A stretch of 64,000 nucleotides of DNA, taken from assembly GCF_014764405.1 (NCBI RefSeq), contig NZ_CP061725.1, forward strand, positions 6,138,001-6,202,000. Reading direction: 5' to 3'. Below are positions 26,172 through 35,056 of the stretch, one piece after another. Under the pieces are notes generated by a model, which made no database searches, was not told the DNA's origin, and worked only from the letters and a program-made list of their open reading frames with translations. The DNA is from Micromonospora craniellae. GTDB taxonomy: Bacteria; Actinomycetota; Actinomycetes; Mycobacteriales; Micromonosporaceae. The translations under genes were made by a program, and so were the position numbers. How positions within the stretch are numbered: position 1 is the first letter of the stretch; the number at the start of each line of letters is the position of its first letter.

Positions 26172-27229
26172 GCGCCCCCACCGTCACCACCCGCCGCTGC
26201 CCGCCCGGCGCCGCACCGCTGGCCGCCGTCGACGACCTCCAGGTCACCGCCGTGGGCGAGCGCGTCGAGGTGATCGCCGCGGTGCCGGTCCGCCCGGACG
26301 ACCCGAACCTGTGCGGCCACTTCCCCGGCTTCCCGGTCTTCCCGGGCGTGTTCGTCATCGAGGCCCTCGCGCAGGCGGTCGACATCGCGTTGCGGGGCAC
26401 CGGCCGACCCCGGCTGCGTCTGTGCGCGGTGGAGGCCGTGCGCTTCCTGGCGCCGCTGCTGCCACCGGACCGGTTGACCCTGGACATCGTGGCCACCGCC
26501 GACGGGCCCGACCGCTGGGCGGTGGTCGCCTCGGGTCGCCGCGACGACGGCACCGTGACCGTGACGATGCGGGCCCGCTTCGACGGCGCCGACCTCGTCG
26601 ACGCGACCGGCACCGCGTCCGACCCGTCGGGCTCGCCCACCGTCACCGGGGGAGGGCTGGGGCACCACCAGGTCCGGGCCATCCTGCCGCAGCGTTACCC
26701 GCTGCTGCTGGTCGACCGGGTGCGGGGACTCGCGCCCGGCGATCGGATCGAGGCGGTCAAGACGGTCACCGCCACCGAGCCCTGCTACCGGGCCCTGACC
26801 GACGACGCGCCGCCCGGCGACTACGCGTACCCGGCGTCGCTGCTGGTGGAGTCGCTCGGGCAGACCGCCGCCCTGCTCTGGCTCGCCGGGTCGGACAGCC
26901 CGGTCGGCGACGAGCACGTGCTGATGTTCGTCGGCGCACGGAACTTCTCCTTCGACGGCGTCGCCTACCCCGGCGACGTGCTGCGTCACGTAGTCCACCT
27001 GGAACGGGTGATCGCCGACACCGCCTTCGCCACCGGCGAGACGTACGTCGGCGACCGCCGCATCGCCCGCGTCGGGACGCTGATGGCGGCCCGACGCCCG
27101 CGTACGGCGCTCACGGCCACGGCCGGCGCCGAGACCGCCACCTCGGGAACCGTCGGCGTCCCCACCAGCCGGGACTCGTCCCGGCCTGGGGTGCCGCCGG
27201 CTTCGTCAAACCTCCGCTGGAAAGGCTGA
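26168..27229 (+). CDS. Double hot-dog dehydratase (FabZ-like didomain)
   Basis: The 353-residue protein contains two hot-dog domains. The first has the FabZ active-site helix CGHFPGFPVFPGVFVIEALAQ, with His51 and the glutamate in place. The second (ILPQRYPLLLVDRV, then YAYPASLLVESLGQTAALL) keeps the glutamate but has tyrosine where the histidine belongs, so it is probably structural. Fused or paired dehydratases of this kind occur in aryl-polyene and reducing type II PKS systems. It should dehydrate beta-hydroxyacyl-ACP to the enoyl-ACP, giving polyene units as no enoyl reductase is seen. The last 50 residues look disordered. Confidence 0.85.
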   Translation: MSAPTVTTRRCPPGAAPLAAVDDLQVTAVGERVEVIAAVPVRPDDPNLCGHFPGFPVFPGVFVIEALAQAVDIALRGTGRPRLRLCAVEAVRFLAPLLPPDRLTLDIVATADGPDRWAVVASGRRDDGTVTVTMRARFDGADLVDATGTASDPSGSPTVTGGGLGHHQVRAILPQRYPLLLVDRVRGLAPGDRIEAVKTVTATEPCYRALTDDAPPGDYAYPASLLVESLGQTAALLWLAGSDSPVGDEHVLMFVGARNFSFDGVAYPGDVLRHVVHLERVIADTAFATGETYVGDRRIARVGTLMAARRPRTALTATAGAETATSGTVGVPTSRDSSRPGVPPASSNLRWKG

Positions 27230-27235
27230 CCTGTC

Positions 27236-27490
27236 ATGACGCAGACCGACCCCCGCATGGCCGAACTCCGCGAGATCGTGGCGGAGGTGCTGGAGCTCGA
27301 GCCGGAGGAGCTCACCGAGACCGGCGACTTCGCCGAGGACTACGAGGCCGACTCGCTGCGGGCGATCGAGATCCTGGCGCGGATCGACAAGAAGTTCAAG
27401 ATCGAGATCCCGCAGTCGGAGTTGCCGCAGCTCAACAACCTCAAAGCGGTCTACGACGCGGTGGTGCGTCACTCAGCCGACCAGGCCTGA
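27236..27490 (+). CDS. Acyl carrier protein
   Basis: An 84-residue acidic ACP with the phosphopantetheine serine in EDYEADSLRAIEILARIDKK and helix I ELREIVAEVLELEPEEL. It begins 6 bases after the dehydratase stop and ends 2 bases before the first ketosynthase ATG, as in type II PKS and fatty acid operons. It is expected to carry the growing chain for the ketosynthase pairs downstream. Confidence 0.95.
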   Translation: MTQTDPRMAELREIVAEVLELEPEELTETGDFAEDYEADSLRAIEILARIDKKFKIEIPQSELPQLNNLKAVYDAVVRHSADQA

Positions 27491-27492
27491 GC

Positions 27493-28698
27493 ATGAACCG
27501 GGTCGTGGTGACCGGGCTCGGCCCGGTGTCCAGCATCGGGATCGGCGTCTCCGCGTTCACCGACGGCCTGCGTGAAGGCCGATCCGGCATCTCACCGATC
27601 CGCAGCTTCGACGCCAGCGGCTTCCCCCACCGCAACGCCGGTGAGGTGCCCGGGTTCCGCCCGGAGGCGCTGCTGGATCGGATCGACGTGGCGTGCTGGG
27701 GGCGGTCCGCGCAGTTCGCGGCCGCCGCCGCCCGGCTGGCCCTGGCCGACTCCGGTCTCGACCCGGCGGCGGTCGCGCCGGAGCGTGCCGGCGTGGTCGT
27801 CGGCACCACCAGCGGCGAGTCGGTGGTGGTCGAGGCGGTAACCGCCCAACAGGTCGAGTCCGGCTTCGGCGGGATGGATCCGGACCTGCTCCGGCAGGTG
27901 CCGGCGGGTCGGCTCGCCCACGCGGTGAGCACCGAACTGGACCTGGCGGGGGAGTCGCTGACCCTGGCCACCGCCTGTTCGGCCAGCAACTACGCGATCG
28001 GCTACGCGTACGACATGCTGGCCACCGGTGAGGCGGAGGTGATGTTCGCCGGCGGCGCCGACTCGGTCTGCCGCTGGGCCCACGCCGGCTTCTACCGGCT
28101 GGGGGCGCTCACCGCCGACGCCTGTTCCCCGTTCGACCGGGACCGCTCCGGCATCCTCACCGGCGAGGGCGGCGCCATCCTGATGTTGGAGACCCTCGAC
28201 CACGCCCGCGCCCGAGGGGCGCGCGTCTACGCCGAGGTCCTCGGGTACGGCGTCAACTGCGACGCCAACCACCCCGTCGCGCCGGACCGGGGCAGCATCG
28301 CCGCCTGCATGCGTGCCGCCCACCGCAACGCCTCGGTCAAGCCGGCCGACGTGGACTACATCTGCGCCCACGGCACCGGCACCCCGGCCAACGACTCGGT
28401 GGAGGCCCAGGCCATCTTTGACGTCTTCGGTGACCGGGTGCCCCCGGTCAGCTCGATCAAGTCGATGATGGGGCACACCATGGGCGCGGCGAGCGGCTTC
28501 GGCGCGATCGCCGGGACCCTCGCCATCGCGCACGGGTTCCTGCCGCCGACGATCAACTGGGCCAATCCGGATCCGGCCCTGTCCGGGCTGGACCCGGTGC
28601 CGAACACCGCCCGGCAGGCGCGTGTCCGGGTGGTGCAGAACAACGGGTTCGCCTTCGGCGGCAACAACGCCATCGTCCTGATCGGAGCCGTCGAATGA
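27493..28698 (+). CDS. Beta-ketoacyl-ACP synthase (KAS II type, active)
   Basis: This 401-residue KS has the full catalytic set: Cys162 in TACSASNYA, His293 in AHGTGTPANDS and His328 in GHTMGAASG. The ending NNGFAFGGNNAIVLI is also canonical. It is followed with a 4-base overlap by a KS-like protein without the cysteine, which suggests a heterodimer of KS and chain-length-factor type. It performs decarboxylative condensation of malonyl-ACP with the growing chain. Confidence 0.94.
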   Translation: MNRVVVTGLGPVSSIGIGVSAFTDGLREGRSGISPIRSFDASGFPHRNAGEVPGFRPEALLDRIDVACWGRSAQFAAAAARLALADSGLDPAAVAPERAGVVVGTTSGESVVVEAVTAQQVESGFGGMDPDLLRQVPAGRLAHAVSTELDLAGESLTLATACSASNYAIGYAYDMLATGEAEVMFAGGADSVCRWAHAGFYRLGALTADACSPFDRDRSGILTGEGGAILMLETLDHARARGARVYAEVLGYGVNCDANHPVAPDRGSIAACMRAAHRNASVKPADVDYICAHGTGTPANDSVEAQAIFDVFGDRVPPVSSIKSMMGHTMGAASGFGAIAGTLAIAHGFLPPTINWANPDPALSGLDPVPNTARQARVRVVQNNGFAFGGNNAIVLIGAVE

Positions 28699-29843
28699 GC
28701 GGAGTCGTGATCACCGGATGGAGCACGGTCAGCCCGGCCGGGGTGGGCCGTACCGCGCTGGCCGAGCGACTGGCTGCGGTCGCGCCGGGCGTCCGCGCCG
28801 GCGCATCGGGCCCGGTCGAACCGCCCCGGGCCGAGCCGGTCGACGTGGCCGCGCTGAGCGACGAGCCGCTGCCCACGCCGACCGGACACGCGCTGGTCGA
28901 CTTCGACGTCCGCAGCCACCTGGGCCGCAAGGGCACCAGCTTCTACGACCGGGCCACCGCGCTGTCGGTGGTGGCCTGCGGCGACGCGCTGCGCGACGCG
29001 GGTGTCGACCTGGACGACACCAACCGCGCCCGGCTCGGCCTGGTGCTGGGCACCTCGCTGGGCAGCTTCCGCTCCACCAGCGACTACACCCGGGAGACGC
29101 TGGTCCAGGACAAGCCGTACCTGGTCAACCCGGTGCTGTTTCCCAACACCGTGATGAACTGCGCGGCCGGTCAGGCCGCGATCCGGCACGGCCTGCGCGG
29201 GGTCAACGCCACGGTGGCGACCGGCTCGCTGGCCTTCCTCGACGCGCTGCGCTACGGCAGCAACGCCATCGCCCGGGGCTACGTCGACGCGATGCTGGTC
29301 GGCGCGGTGGAGGAGTTCAGCCCGCACCGGGCCTGGACCACCTGGCTGACCGGGCGCCCCGACCAGCCGGTGCCGACCGGGGAGGCCGCCGTGGTCTTCG
29401 TGCTCACCCGTGCCGAACAGCCCGCCTGGGCCGGCGTACGCCGGGAGGCGGAGGTGCTCGCGCTGGCCACCGCGTACGGCCCGGGTGGCGGTCCGGCCGC
29501 CGACCGTGCGCTGACCGGATGCGTCGTGCGGGCGGTCCGCCGGGCCGGCGTCGATCCGGCCGAGGTGGACTGCGTCCTGACCGGCGAGACCGGCGAGGAC
29601 GACACCGACGAGTTCGACCCCGCCTGCGCGGCGCTCGGCCAGGTGCCGACCCGGATCCGGGCCAGCCGGTTGTTCGGGCGCTGCGACGCCGCCACCGGCG
29701 GACTCGCGCTGGCCACCTTCCTCGCCTCGGCGCCGGCCGGCGACACGCCGCGACTGGCGCTGATCACCTCGCGCAGCCCGGAAGGCGGCACCGCTGCCGC
29801 CATCGTCAGGGGGTGGCCGGGTGCCGGCGCGTCTGACCGCTAG
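28695..29843 (+). CDS. Ketosynthase-like protein without active-site cysteine (chain-length-factor-like)
   Basis: A 382-residue KS-fold protein. At the nucleophile elbow the sequence is VATGSLAF, glycine (about 177) replacing cysteine, and the histidine of the GHT motif is replaced (FGRCDAATGG). HGTGT is absent. FPNTVMNCAAGQAAIRHGL and SHLGRKGTSFYDRAT are characteristic of partner subunits; GRKG recurs in the KS-like protein at 30933. It should not condense by itself and probably pairs with the preceding active KS to shape the chain pocket. It overlaps the next gene by 23 bases. Confidence 0.85.
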   Translation: MSGVVITGWSTVSPAGVGRTALAERLAAVAPGVRAGASGPVEPPRAEPVDVAALSDEPLPTPTGHALVDFDVRSHLGRKGTSFYDRATALSVVACGDALRDAGVDLDDTNRARLGLVLGTSLGSFRSTSDYTRETLVQDKPYLVNPVLFPNTVMNCAAGQAAIRHGLRGVNATVATGSLAFLDALRYGSNAIARGYVDAMLVGAVEEFSPHRAWTTWLTGRPDQPVPTGEAAVVFVLTRAEQPAWAGVRREAEVLALATAYGPGGGPAADRALTGCVVRAVRRAGVDPAEVDCVLTGETGEDDTDEFDPACAALGQVPTRIRASRLFGRCDAATGGLALATFLASAPAGDTPRLALITSRSPEGGTAAAIVRGWPGAGASDR

Positions 29844-30936
29844 CGAGCTGCGCACCTGCCTCGGCGACGGGGACCGGACCTTCGCCGGCCTGCTGGCCGG
29901 GGCCAGCGGGATCGGTCCGCTGCGGCACGGCGACCCGACCGCCCTCAACGTCGCCCACGGCTACCACATCGACGACGGCGCGGACCGGGCCTTCGCGGCC
30001 AGCCGCTGGGTGGCCGACTGCGCCGCCCGGGCGGTCGCCGCCGGTGGGTTGGACCCCCGGCGTCGCCGCGTGATCGCCCTGGTCGGCACCGGCCTGCGGG
30101 AGTTGGCGGCGGTGGAGGCGTACGCCACCGGCGGTGACGCGTTCGGCGCCCACCGGCTGCACTTCGGCGACGCGGTGCACGCGGCCGTACCCGGCCTGCG
30201 GGAGGTGGTGACCGTCAGCAACGCGTGCAGCGCCGGCGGACACGTCCTGGCCCTCGCCGAGGACCTGCTCATGCTCGCCGACGCCGACGCCGTGCTGGTC
30301 TGCGGCGTCGACGCGACCACCGAGTCGATGCTGGCGATGATCGGCCGGGTCGTCGACCATCCCACCGAGGCGGTCCGGCCGTTCGACGCCGACCGGCAGG
30401 GTGTGCTGCTCGGCGACGGTGCCGCCGCGGCGGTGCTGGTACCCGACGACGACACCCGTCCCGCCCTGGCCCGGGTCGTGGCCACCGGCCTGTCCTGCGA
30501 CGCCCACCACGAGACCGCCCCGTCGGTGGCCGGGATCACCCGGGCGATGCGGGACGCGCTGGCCCGCGCCGGCCGGGAACCGGCCGAGGTCGACCTGGTC
30601 GTGGCACACGGCACCGGCACCGCGCTCAACGACCCCGCCGAGTGTGAGGCGCTGCGCCAGGTGCTGGTGGCCGGCGGAGCGGACCCGCTGGTGACCGCCG
30701 TGAAGGGCGCCACCGGGCACACCTCCGGGGCGGCCGCGCTGGTCAACCTCGACGTGGCACGGCGCTGCCTGAGCCAGCGCCGGGTGCCGCCGGTGGTGGG
30801 GCTTCGCCAGCCGCTGCCCGAGGGCACCGGACTGCGGTTCCCCACCGTGGCGACCGGGCACACGGCCCGGCTGGTCCAGTCCGACGCGTTCGGCTTCGGC
30901 GGCGTCAACGCCGTCACCCTGGTGGAGGCCCCGTGA
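29821..30936 (+). CDS. Beta-ketoacyl-ACP synthase, second active KS
   Basis: A 371-residue KS with Cys136 in SNACSAGGHVLA, His263 in VAHGTGTALNDP and His300 in GHTSGAAALVNL, so it is catalytically complete although about 30 residues shorter than the KS at 27493, mainly at the N-terminus. FDADRQGVLLGDGAAAAVL and AFGFGGVNAVTL are canonical. The GTG start lies inside the end of the previous gene, with AGGGGG upstream. It overlaps by 4 bases another KS-like gene with a degenerate active site, giving a second KS/partner pair. Confidence 0.9.
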   Translation: MPARLTASELRTCLGDGDRTFAGLLAGASGIGPLRHGDPTALNVAHGYHIDDGADRAFAASRWVADCAARAVAAGGLDPRRRRVIALVGTGLRELAAVEAYATGGDAFGAHRLHFGDAVHAAVPGLREVVTVSNACSAGGHVLALAEDLLMLADADAVLVCGVDATTESMLAMIGRVVDHPTEAVRPFDADRQGVLLGDGAAAAVLVPDDDTRPALARVVATGLSCDAHHETAPSVAGITRAMRDALARAGREPAEVDLVVAHGTGTALNDPAECEALRQVLVAGGADPLVTAVKGATGHTSGAAALVNLDVARRCLSQRRVPPVVGLRQPLPEGTGLRFPTVATGHTARLVQSDAFGFGGVNAVTLVEAP

Positions 30937-31874
30937 CCAGCCCACTGACCGCCCCCGGCCCGACCCGGTCCACGGGCACCACCGCCCCGGTGACGGTGCG
31001 GGTGGCCGGGTGGAGCCTGCACCTGCCCGAGGCGGACGGTCTCGCCGCCGACCTGGCCGCGTGGTCCGACACGTCGGCGTCGCGGCTGACCGCCACCTTG
31101 GCCGACGCGGTGCCCGCCGACCGCGCCCACCAGGTGCTCGGCCGCAAGGGCCTGTTGTACAAGGAACCCGCCACCCGGCTCGCGCTCTGCGCGGTGCATC
31201 GCGCGCTCGGCCTGCCGCCCGGCCGCCACCTGCCCGACGGCGTCGACCCCCGGACCGCGGTGGTGGTCGCCGGCAACCTCGGCAACGTCGCCACCGTCGC
31301 CGACCTGGCCCGCACCGTGCACGCTGAGGGCGGTCGCGCGGTCAGCCCGCTGGCCGCCCCGAACGCGTCCAGCAACGTGGTGGCCAGCACCGTGGCGCTC
31401 TGGTTCGGTCTCGGCGCGGCGAACCTGATGGTCTGCTCCGGCGCCACCGCCGGCCTGGACGCGGTCCGCGCGGCGATGCTGCTGCTGCGCGCCGGACGGG
31501 CCGATCGGGTGCTGGTGGTGGGCGCCGAACCGGCCGACGAGGTGGCCACTGAACTGCACCAGGCGGGTCGCCCGGCTTTCCCGCTGCGCGCCGGTGCCGC
31601 CTGCCTGGTGCTCACCACCACCGCCGTACCCGGCACGGGACCCGTGCTCGGGCCGTCCGACGGGCGGGCCGCGTACCGCCGGATCGGGCCGGGCGGCTTC
31701 GACCCGGCGGCCCGCTGGGGGGACTGCTACGGTGCGGCCGGCGTGGTGAACCTGGCGCTGGCCGCGACGCTGCTGGACGCCGGACTGCCCGGCCCGGTCG
31801 CGGTCGCCTGCGGCGACGACACCGACGGTCGGCGCGAACTGCTCCTCGACGCCGCCCCCGGAGCTGGACGATGA
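30933..31874 (+). CDS. Short ketosynthase-like protein, partner type
   Basis: A 313-residue KS-related protein, well short of the usual 400. It retains a cysteine at the elbow (VCSGATAGLDAV, about 168) but lacks HGTGT, and the GHT motif reads GDCYGAAGVV, so the catalytic histidines are missing. VLGRKGLLYKEPATRLAL matches the GRKG segment of the chain-length-factor-like protein at 28695. It most likely pairs with the active KS just upstream. An alternative is a stand-alone acyltransferase using the cysteine. Confidence 0.75.
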   Translation: MTSPLTAPGPTRSTGTTAPVTVRVAGWSLHLPEADGLAADLAAWSDTSASRLTATLADAVPADRAHQVLGRKGLLYKEPATRLALCAVHRALGLPPGRHLPDGVDPRTAVVVAGNLGNVATVADLARTVHAEGGRAVSPLAAPNASSNVVASTVALWFGLGAANLMVCSGATAGLDAVRAAMLLLRAGRADRVLVVGAEPADEVATELHQAGRPAFPLRAGAACLVLTTTAVPGTGPVLGPSDGRAAYRRIGPGGFDPAARWGDCYGAAGVVNLALAATLLDAGLPGPVAVACGDDTDGRRELLLDAAPGAGR

Positions 31875-32656
31875 TCACGGCCCCGACGGTGCACGAGCTG
31901 ACCCCCGGAGCGCCCGGGGGAGACCTGGTGGTGCTCGCCCACGGCCTGGAGGACTCCTGGGAGTCGTGGCGTCCCCTCGCCCGGGCCTTCGACCCCCGCT
32001 GGCACGTGGTCGCCCTGGACCTGCCGTGGCGGGCCGGCAACGACTACCGGTGGCGTCGCCAGGGCAGCCCGGCGCAGTGGCTGGCCGCCGGGCTGGCCGG
32101 GCTGCCCCGACCGGCGGACACCGTCGTCGCGCACTCCTTCGGCGCGAACGCGACGCTGGAGCTGCTGGCCGGCGGCCAGCCGGCGGCCCGCGCGACGGTG
32201 CTGATCTGCCCGCTGTACTGCCCGCCCGAGCAGCCGATCACCTGGCAGGTCTTCGACCGGGCACGGCGTACCTTCGACCGGCACGTCCGCGACGGGCTGC
32301 GGCTGCGCGTCGGCGCGCGGCTGCGCAAGCTGGACGCCGCGTTGCTGGACGCGATGTTCGCCAAGGCCATCGACCGGATCGGGCCGGCCGGCTTCCTCAC
32401 CGTCTTCGACCAGTTCGTCAGCAGCGGCGGGCTGGCGCTGACCACGGTGGACATCCCGACGTTGATCCTCGCCGGCGGGGCCGACCCGACCCTGTCCCCG
32501 GCCGCCGCCGCCACGCTGGGCCGGGACATGCCCCGGGCCACCCTGCTGGTGCACGAGCACTACGACCACTTCTGCCACGTCCGCCACGCCGACGAGGTCG
32601 CGGAGCAGGCCGCCCGGTTCGTCGGTGAGGCGAACCGGGTGACGGTACGTCCCTGA
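31871..32656 (+). CDS. Alpha/beta hydrolase
   Basis: This 261-residue hydrolase has the oxyanion segment VVLAHGLEDSWESW, the nucleophile elbow VVAHSFGANATLELL with serine, an aspartate in LILAGGADPTLSP and a C-terminal histidine in HYDHFCHV. It is translationally coupled to the second KS pair. Possible roles are release of the polyketide chain from the ACP, ester hydrolysis, or C-C hydrolysis as in aromatic catabolism; the sequence alone does not decide. It ends 17 bases before the thioesterase gene. Confidence 0.85.
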   Translation: MITAPTVHELTPGAPGGDLVVLAHGLEDSWESWRPLARAFDPRWHVVALDLPWRAGNDYRWRRQGSPAQWLAAGLAGLPRPADTVVAHSFGANATLELLAGGQPAARATVLICPLYCPPEQPITWQVFDRARRTFDRHVRDGLRLRVGARLRKLDAALLDAMFAKAIDRIGPAGFLTVFDQFVSSGGLALTTVDIPTLILAGGADPTLSPAAAATLGRDMPRATLLVHEHYDHFCHVRHADEVAEQAARFVGEANRVTVRP

Positions 32657-32673
32657 CGACAGGAGCAGCCACC

Positions 32674-33612
32674 ATGACCAGTGCGCCCACCGCCCCGCTG
32701 ACCGTCCTGGTCGGGCGGCCCCGGTACGAGGGGGCCAACATCCGCACCTGGATCGGTTTCAAGCACTTCATCTACCTCGTCGAGGAGGCGGTGCTGCAGT
32801 GGCTGCGGGACCGTGGCCCCGGTGCCCGCGACCTCTTCCACTCCCACGGCCTGGGCGTCGAGATCGTCGACTGCTCGGTGCAGTTGCCGGCGGTCCTGGA
32901 GGTCGACGACGAGGTGCGGGTGGAGGTGGACGGGGAGTCCGCCGGTCGGCTGACGGTGCGGATGACGGTGTTCCGCGACGGCCGCGAGCAGGTGGTGCTG
33001 CGCGGCAAGGTCCGGGTGGCGCTGGTCGTGGAGCCCGCCGCCACCACCTCCGCGCCCGCCCCCGCGCACCTGGCGGACCTGGTGGTGCCCACCCTCGGCG
33101 CCGCCGCGACGGTGGCCCGCCCCGACCACCGGCCGATCCGCCCCGGCGAGACCGTCGCGGACGTGCTCACCCCGGTCGGATCCCGGTCCTTTCTGTGGAC
33201 CTGGCGGGCGCCCTACTTCTACTGCCACTTCTCCGACCGGGTGCAGCACTCCGGCTACGTCCGCGCGCTGGAGGAGGTGGTGGACCGGTTCCTGGCCGCC
33301 CGGGGCATCTCGGTGGGCCGGCTGGTCCGTGAGCGCTCCTGGATCCCGGTGGTCTCCCGGGCCCGGGTCCGGATGGTCGAGGCGGCGCGGATGGAGGAGG
33401 ACGTGCACACCGTCCTGACCGTCACCGACGTGCTGCGCGGGGTCATGTTCGACGCGCGGATGGACTGCTACGTCCGGCGCGGCGAGCGGCTCGTGCACAC
33501 CGCCACCGCGAGCATCCTGCACGGGTACGCGATCAGCGCCGGCCCGCAGGCCGGCGAGCTGGCCGAGTTCGACGACGAGGTGTTGCGTGCGCTCGCCGGT
33601 GGTGTGGCATGA
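32674..33612 (+). CDS. Double hot-dog thioesterase-like protein
   Basis: The 312-residue protein has two hot-dog halves of the 4-hydroxybenzoyl-CoA thioesterase type: GFKHFIYLVEEAVLQWLRD in the first and CHFSDRVQHSGYVRALEEVVD in the second. The second carries the D-x-x-x-H-x-x-Y pattern usual around the catalytic acid; the first is degenerate. Expected activity is hydrolysis of an acyl-CoA or acyl-ACP. It overlaps the thioredoxin-fold isomerase gene by 4 bases, so it is part of the PKS run. Confidence 0.8.
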   Translation: MTSAPTAPLTVLVGRPRYEGANIRTWIGFKHFIYLVEEAVLQWLRDRGPGARDLFHSHGLGVEIVDCSVQLPAVLEVDDEVRVEVDGESAGRLTVRMTVFRDGREQVVLRGKVRVALVVEPAATTSAPAPAHLADLVVPTLGAAATVARPDHRPIRPGETVADVLTPVGSRSFLWTWRAPYFYCHFSDRVQHSGYVRALEEVVDRFLAARGISVGRLVRERSWIPVVSRARVRMVEAARMEEDVHTVLTVTDVLRGVMFDARMDCYVRRGERLVHTATASILHGYAISAGPQAGELAEFDDEVLRALAGGVA

Positions 33613-34310
33613 AGCGACGGCCCCGGCTGTACTTCTCCTTCCGCAGCCCGTACAGCTGGCTGGCGGTGCACCGGCTGCGCACCGAGGTGCCGGACCTGTT
33701 CGCCCACGTCGACTGGTACCCGTACTGGGACCCGGACGAGAAGACCAACGCGGCACTGGCCGAGCGGGGCGCCGAGCTGCACTACGTGCAGATGAGTCGG
33801 GCCAAGCACCGCTACCTGCTGGTGGACACCAAGCGGCTGGCGCAGCGCGCCGGTCTGCCGATGGCCTGGCCGATCGACGTGGACCCGTGGTGGGACCTGC
33901 CGCACCTGGCCTGGCTGCTGGCCCGCCGCGCCGGTCGGGCGGTGCCCTTCTACGACGCGCTGGTGGCGGCCCGCTGGGAGCGTGGCGAGGACATCTGCAC
34001 CCCGGAGGTCATCGCCCGGGCCGCCGCCGAGGCGGGCATCGACCCGGTGGCCGCACAGAGCGCCCCGCAGGACGAGACGCTGCGCGCGGAGGGGGTCGAC
34101 TGCCTGGCCGCCGCGTACGACGACGACATCTTCGGCATCCCGTACCTGCGCTTCGGCCGGCACCGCTTCTGGGGTCTGGACCGGGTGGACCACTTCCTGG
34201 CCGCGTGGCGACCGGAGACCGCGCCCACGGCGGACCCGAGTCCCGCCGTACCGGCGGCGGTGCTGGCGGGTGCCGCCTTCGACACCGACACCGCGGGAGG
34301 TTGCGGATGA
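33609..34310 (+). CDS. Thioredoxin-fold isomerase (DsbA/2-hydroxychromene-2-carboxylate isomerase family)
   Basis: A 233-residue protein opening RLYFSFRSPYSWLAVHRL: the CxxC site of DsbA is SPYS, as in kappa-class GST-like isomerases, where the serine activates glutathione or another thiol. DDIFGIPYLRFG holds the cis-proline loop. Related enzymes isomerise ring-opened aromatic intermediates or double bonds. In a polyene-forming type II PKS it may perform E/Z isomerisation, which is inference. It overlaps the neighbours on both sides by 4 bases. Confidence 0.8.
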   Translation: MKRRPRLYFSFRSPYSWLAVHRLRTEVPDLFAHVDWYPYWDPDEKTNAALAERGAELHYVQMSRAKHRYLLVDTKRLAQRAGLPMAWPIDVDPWWDLPHLAWLLARRAGRAVPFYDALVAARWERGEDICTPEVIARAAAEAGIDPVAAQSAPQDETLRAEGVDCLAAAYDDDIFGIPYLRFGRHRFWGLDRVDHFLAAWRPETAPTADPSPAVPAAVLAGAAFDTDTAGGCG

Positions 34311-35041
34311 CCGGACGTACGCCGGCCGAGGAGCGTCTGCGTCGGCAGCGGCAACTGGCGGCGACCTGTCGGCTCTTCGCCCGGTACGGGTTCGACGAGG
34401 GAGCCGGGGGCCACGTCACGGCCCGCGACCCGGAGGACCCGGACCGGTTCTGGATCAACCCGTTCGGCATGCACTTCGGACACGTCCGGGTCAGCGACCT
34501 GCTGCTGGTGGACGCGGGCGGGGAGGTGCTGGAGGGCACCGGGCGGATCAACCCGGCCGGGTACGTCATCCACTCGCACGTGCACGCCGCGCGTCCCGAC
34601 GTGGTCGCCGCCGCGCACACCCACTCCACCCACGGGCGGGCCTGGTCGGCGCTGGGCCGTCCGCTGGACCCGATCACCCAGGACGCCTGCGCCTTCTACC
34701 AGGACCACACCGTGTTCGCCGACTACACCGGGGTGGTGCTCGCCGACGAGGAGGGCAAGCGGATCGCCGACGCCCTCGGCGACACCAAGGCGGTGGTGCT
34801 GCGCAACCACGGCCTGCTGACCGTCGGCGGTTCGGTGGCGGAGGCGGCCTGGTGGTTCATCGCCATGGACCGCAGCGCCCAGGTGCAGCTGCTGGCCGAG
34901 GCGGCGGGCCGGCCGATCCTGATCGGCCCGGACGAGGCCGCCGAGACCCGGCGCGTCATCGGCACCCCGGGGATCGCCCGGCTGAACTTCCGGCCGCTGT
35001 ACGCCGACATCGTGCGGGCCCAGCCGGACCTGCTGGACTGA
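34307..35041 (+). CDS. Class II aldolase/adducin-family protein
   Basis: This 244-residue protein shows the zinc-site pattern of class II aldolases: IHSHVHAARPDVVAAAHTHSTHG with clustered histidines and VVLRNHGLLTVGGSV with the third. GAGGHVTARDPEDPDRFWINPFG is typical of the decarboxylase/aldolase subgroup found in natural product loci and aromatic catabolism. A retro-aldol, aldol or decarboxylation on a carbonyl intermediate is expected. It starts in the stop of the isomerase gene and precedes the acyl-CoA ligase by 15 bases. Confidence 0.85.
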   Translation: MTGRTPAEERLRRQRQLAATCRLFARYGFDEGAGGHVTARDPEDPDRFWINPFGMHFGHVRVSDLLLVDAGGEVLEGTGRINPAGYVIHSHVHAARPDVVAAAHTHSTHGRAWSALGRPLDPITQDACAFYQDHTVFADYTGVVLADEEGKRIADALGDTKAVVLRNHGLLTVGGSVAEAAWWFIAMDRSAQVQLLAEAAGRPILIGPDEAAETRRVIGTPGIARLNFRPLYADIVRAQPDLLD

Positions 35042-35056
35042 GCCGGAGGGAACGGG

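Noticed and set aside
30933..31874. Short KS-like gene as a pseudogene
   Set aside because: It has no internal stop, is coupled by ATGA overlaps on both sides and shares motifs with the other partner subunit, so a functional non-catalytic protein is more likely.
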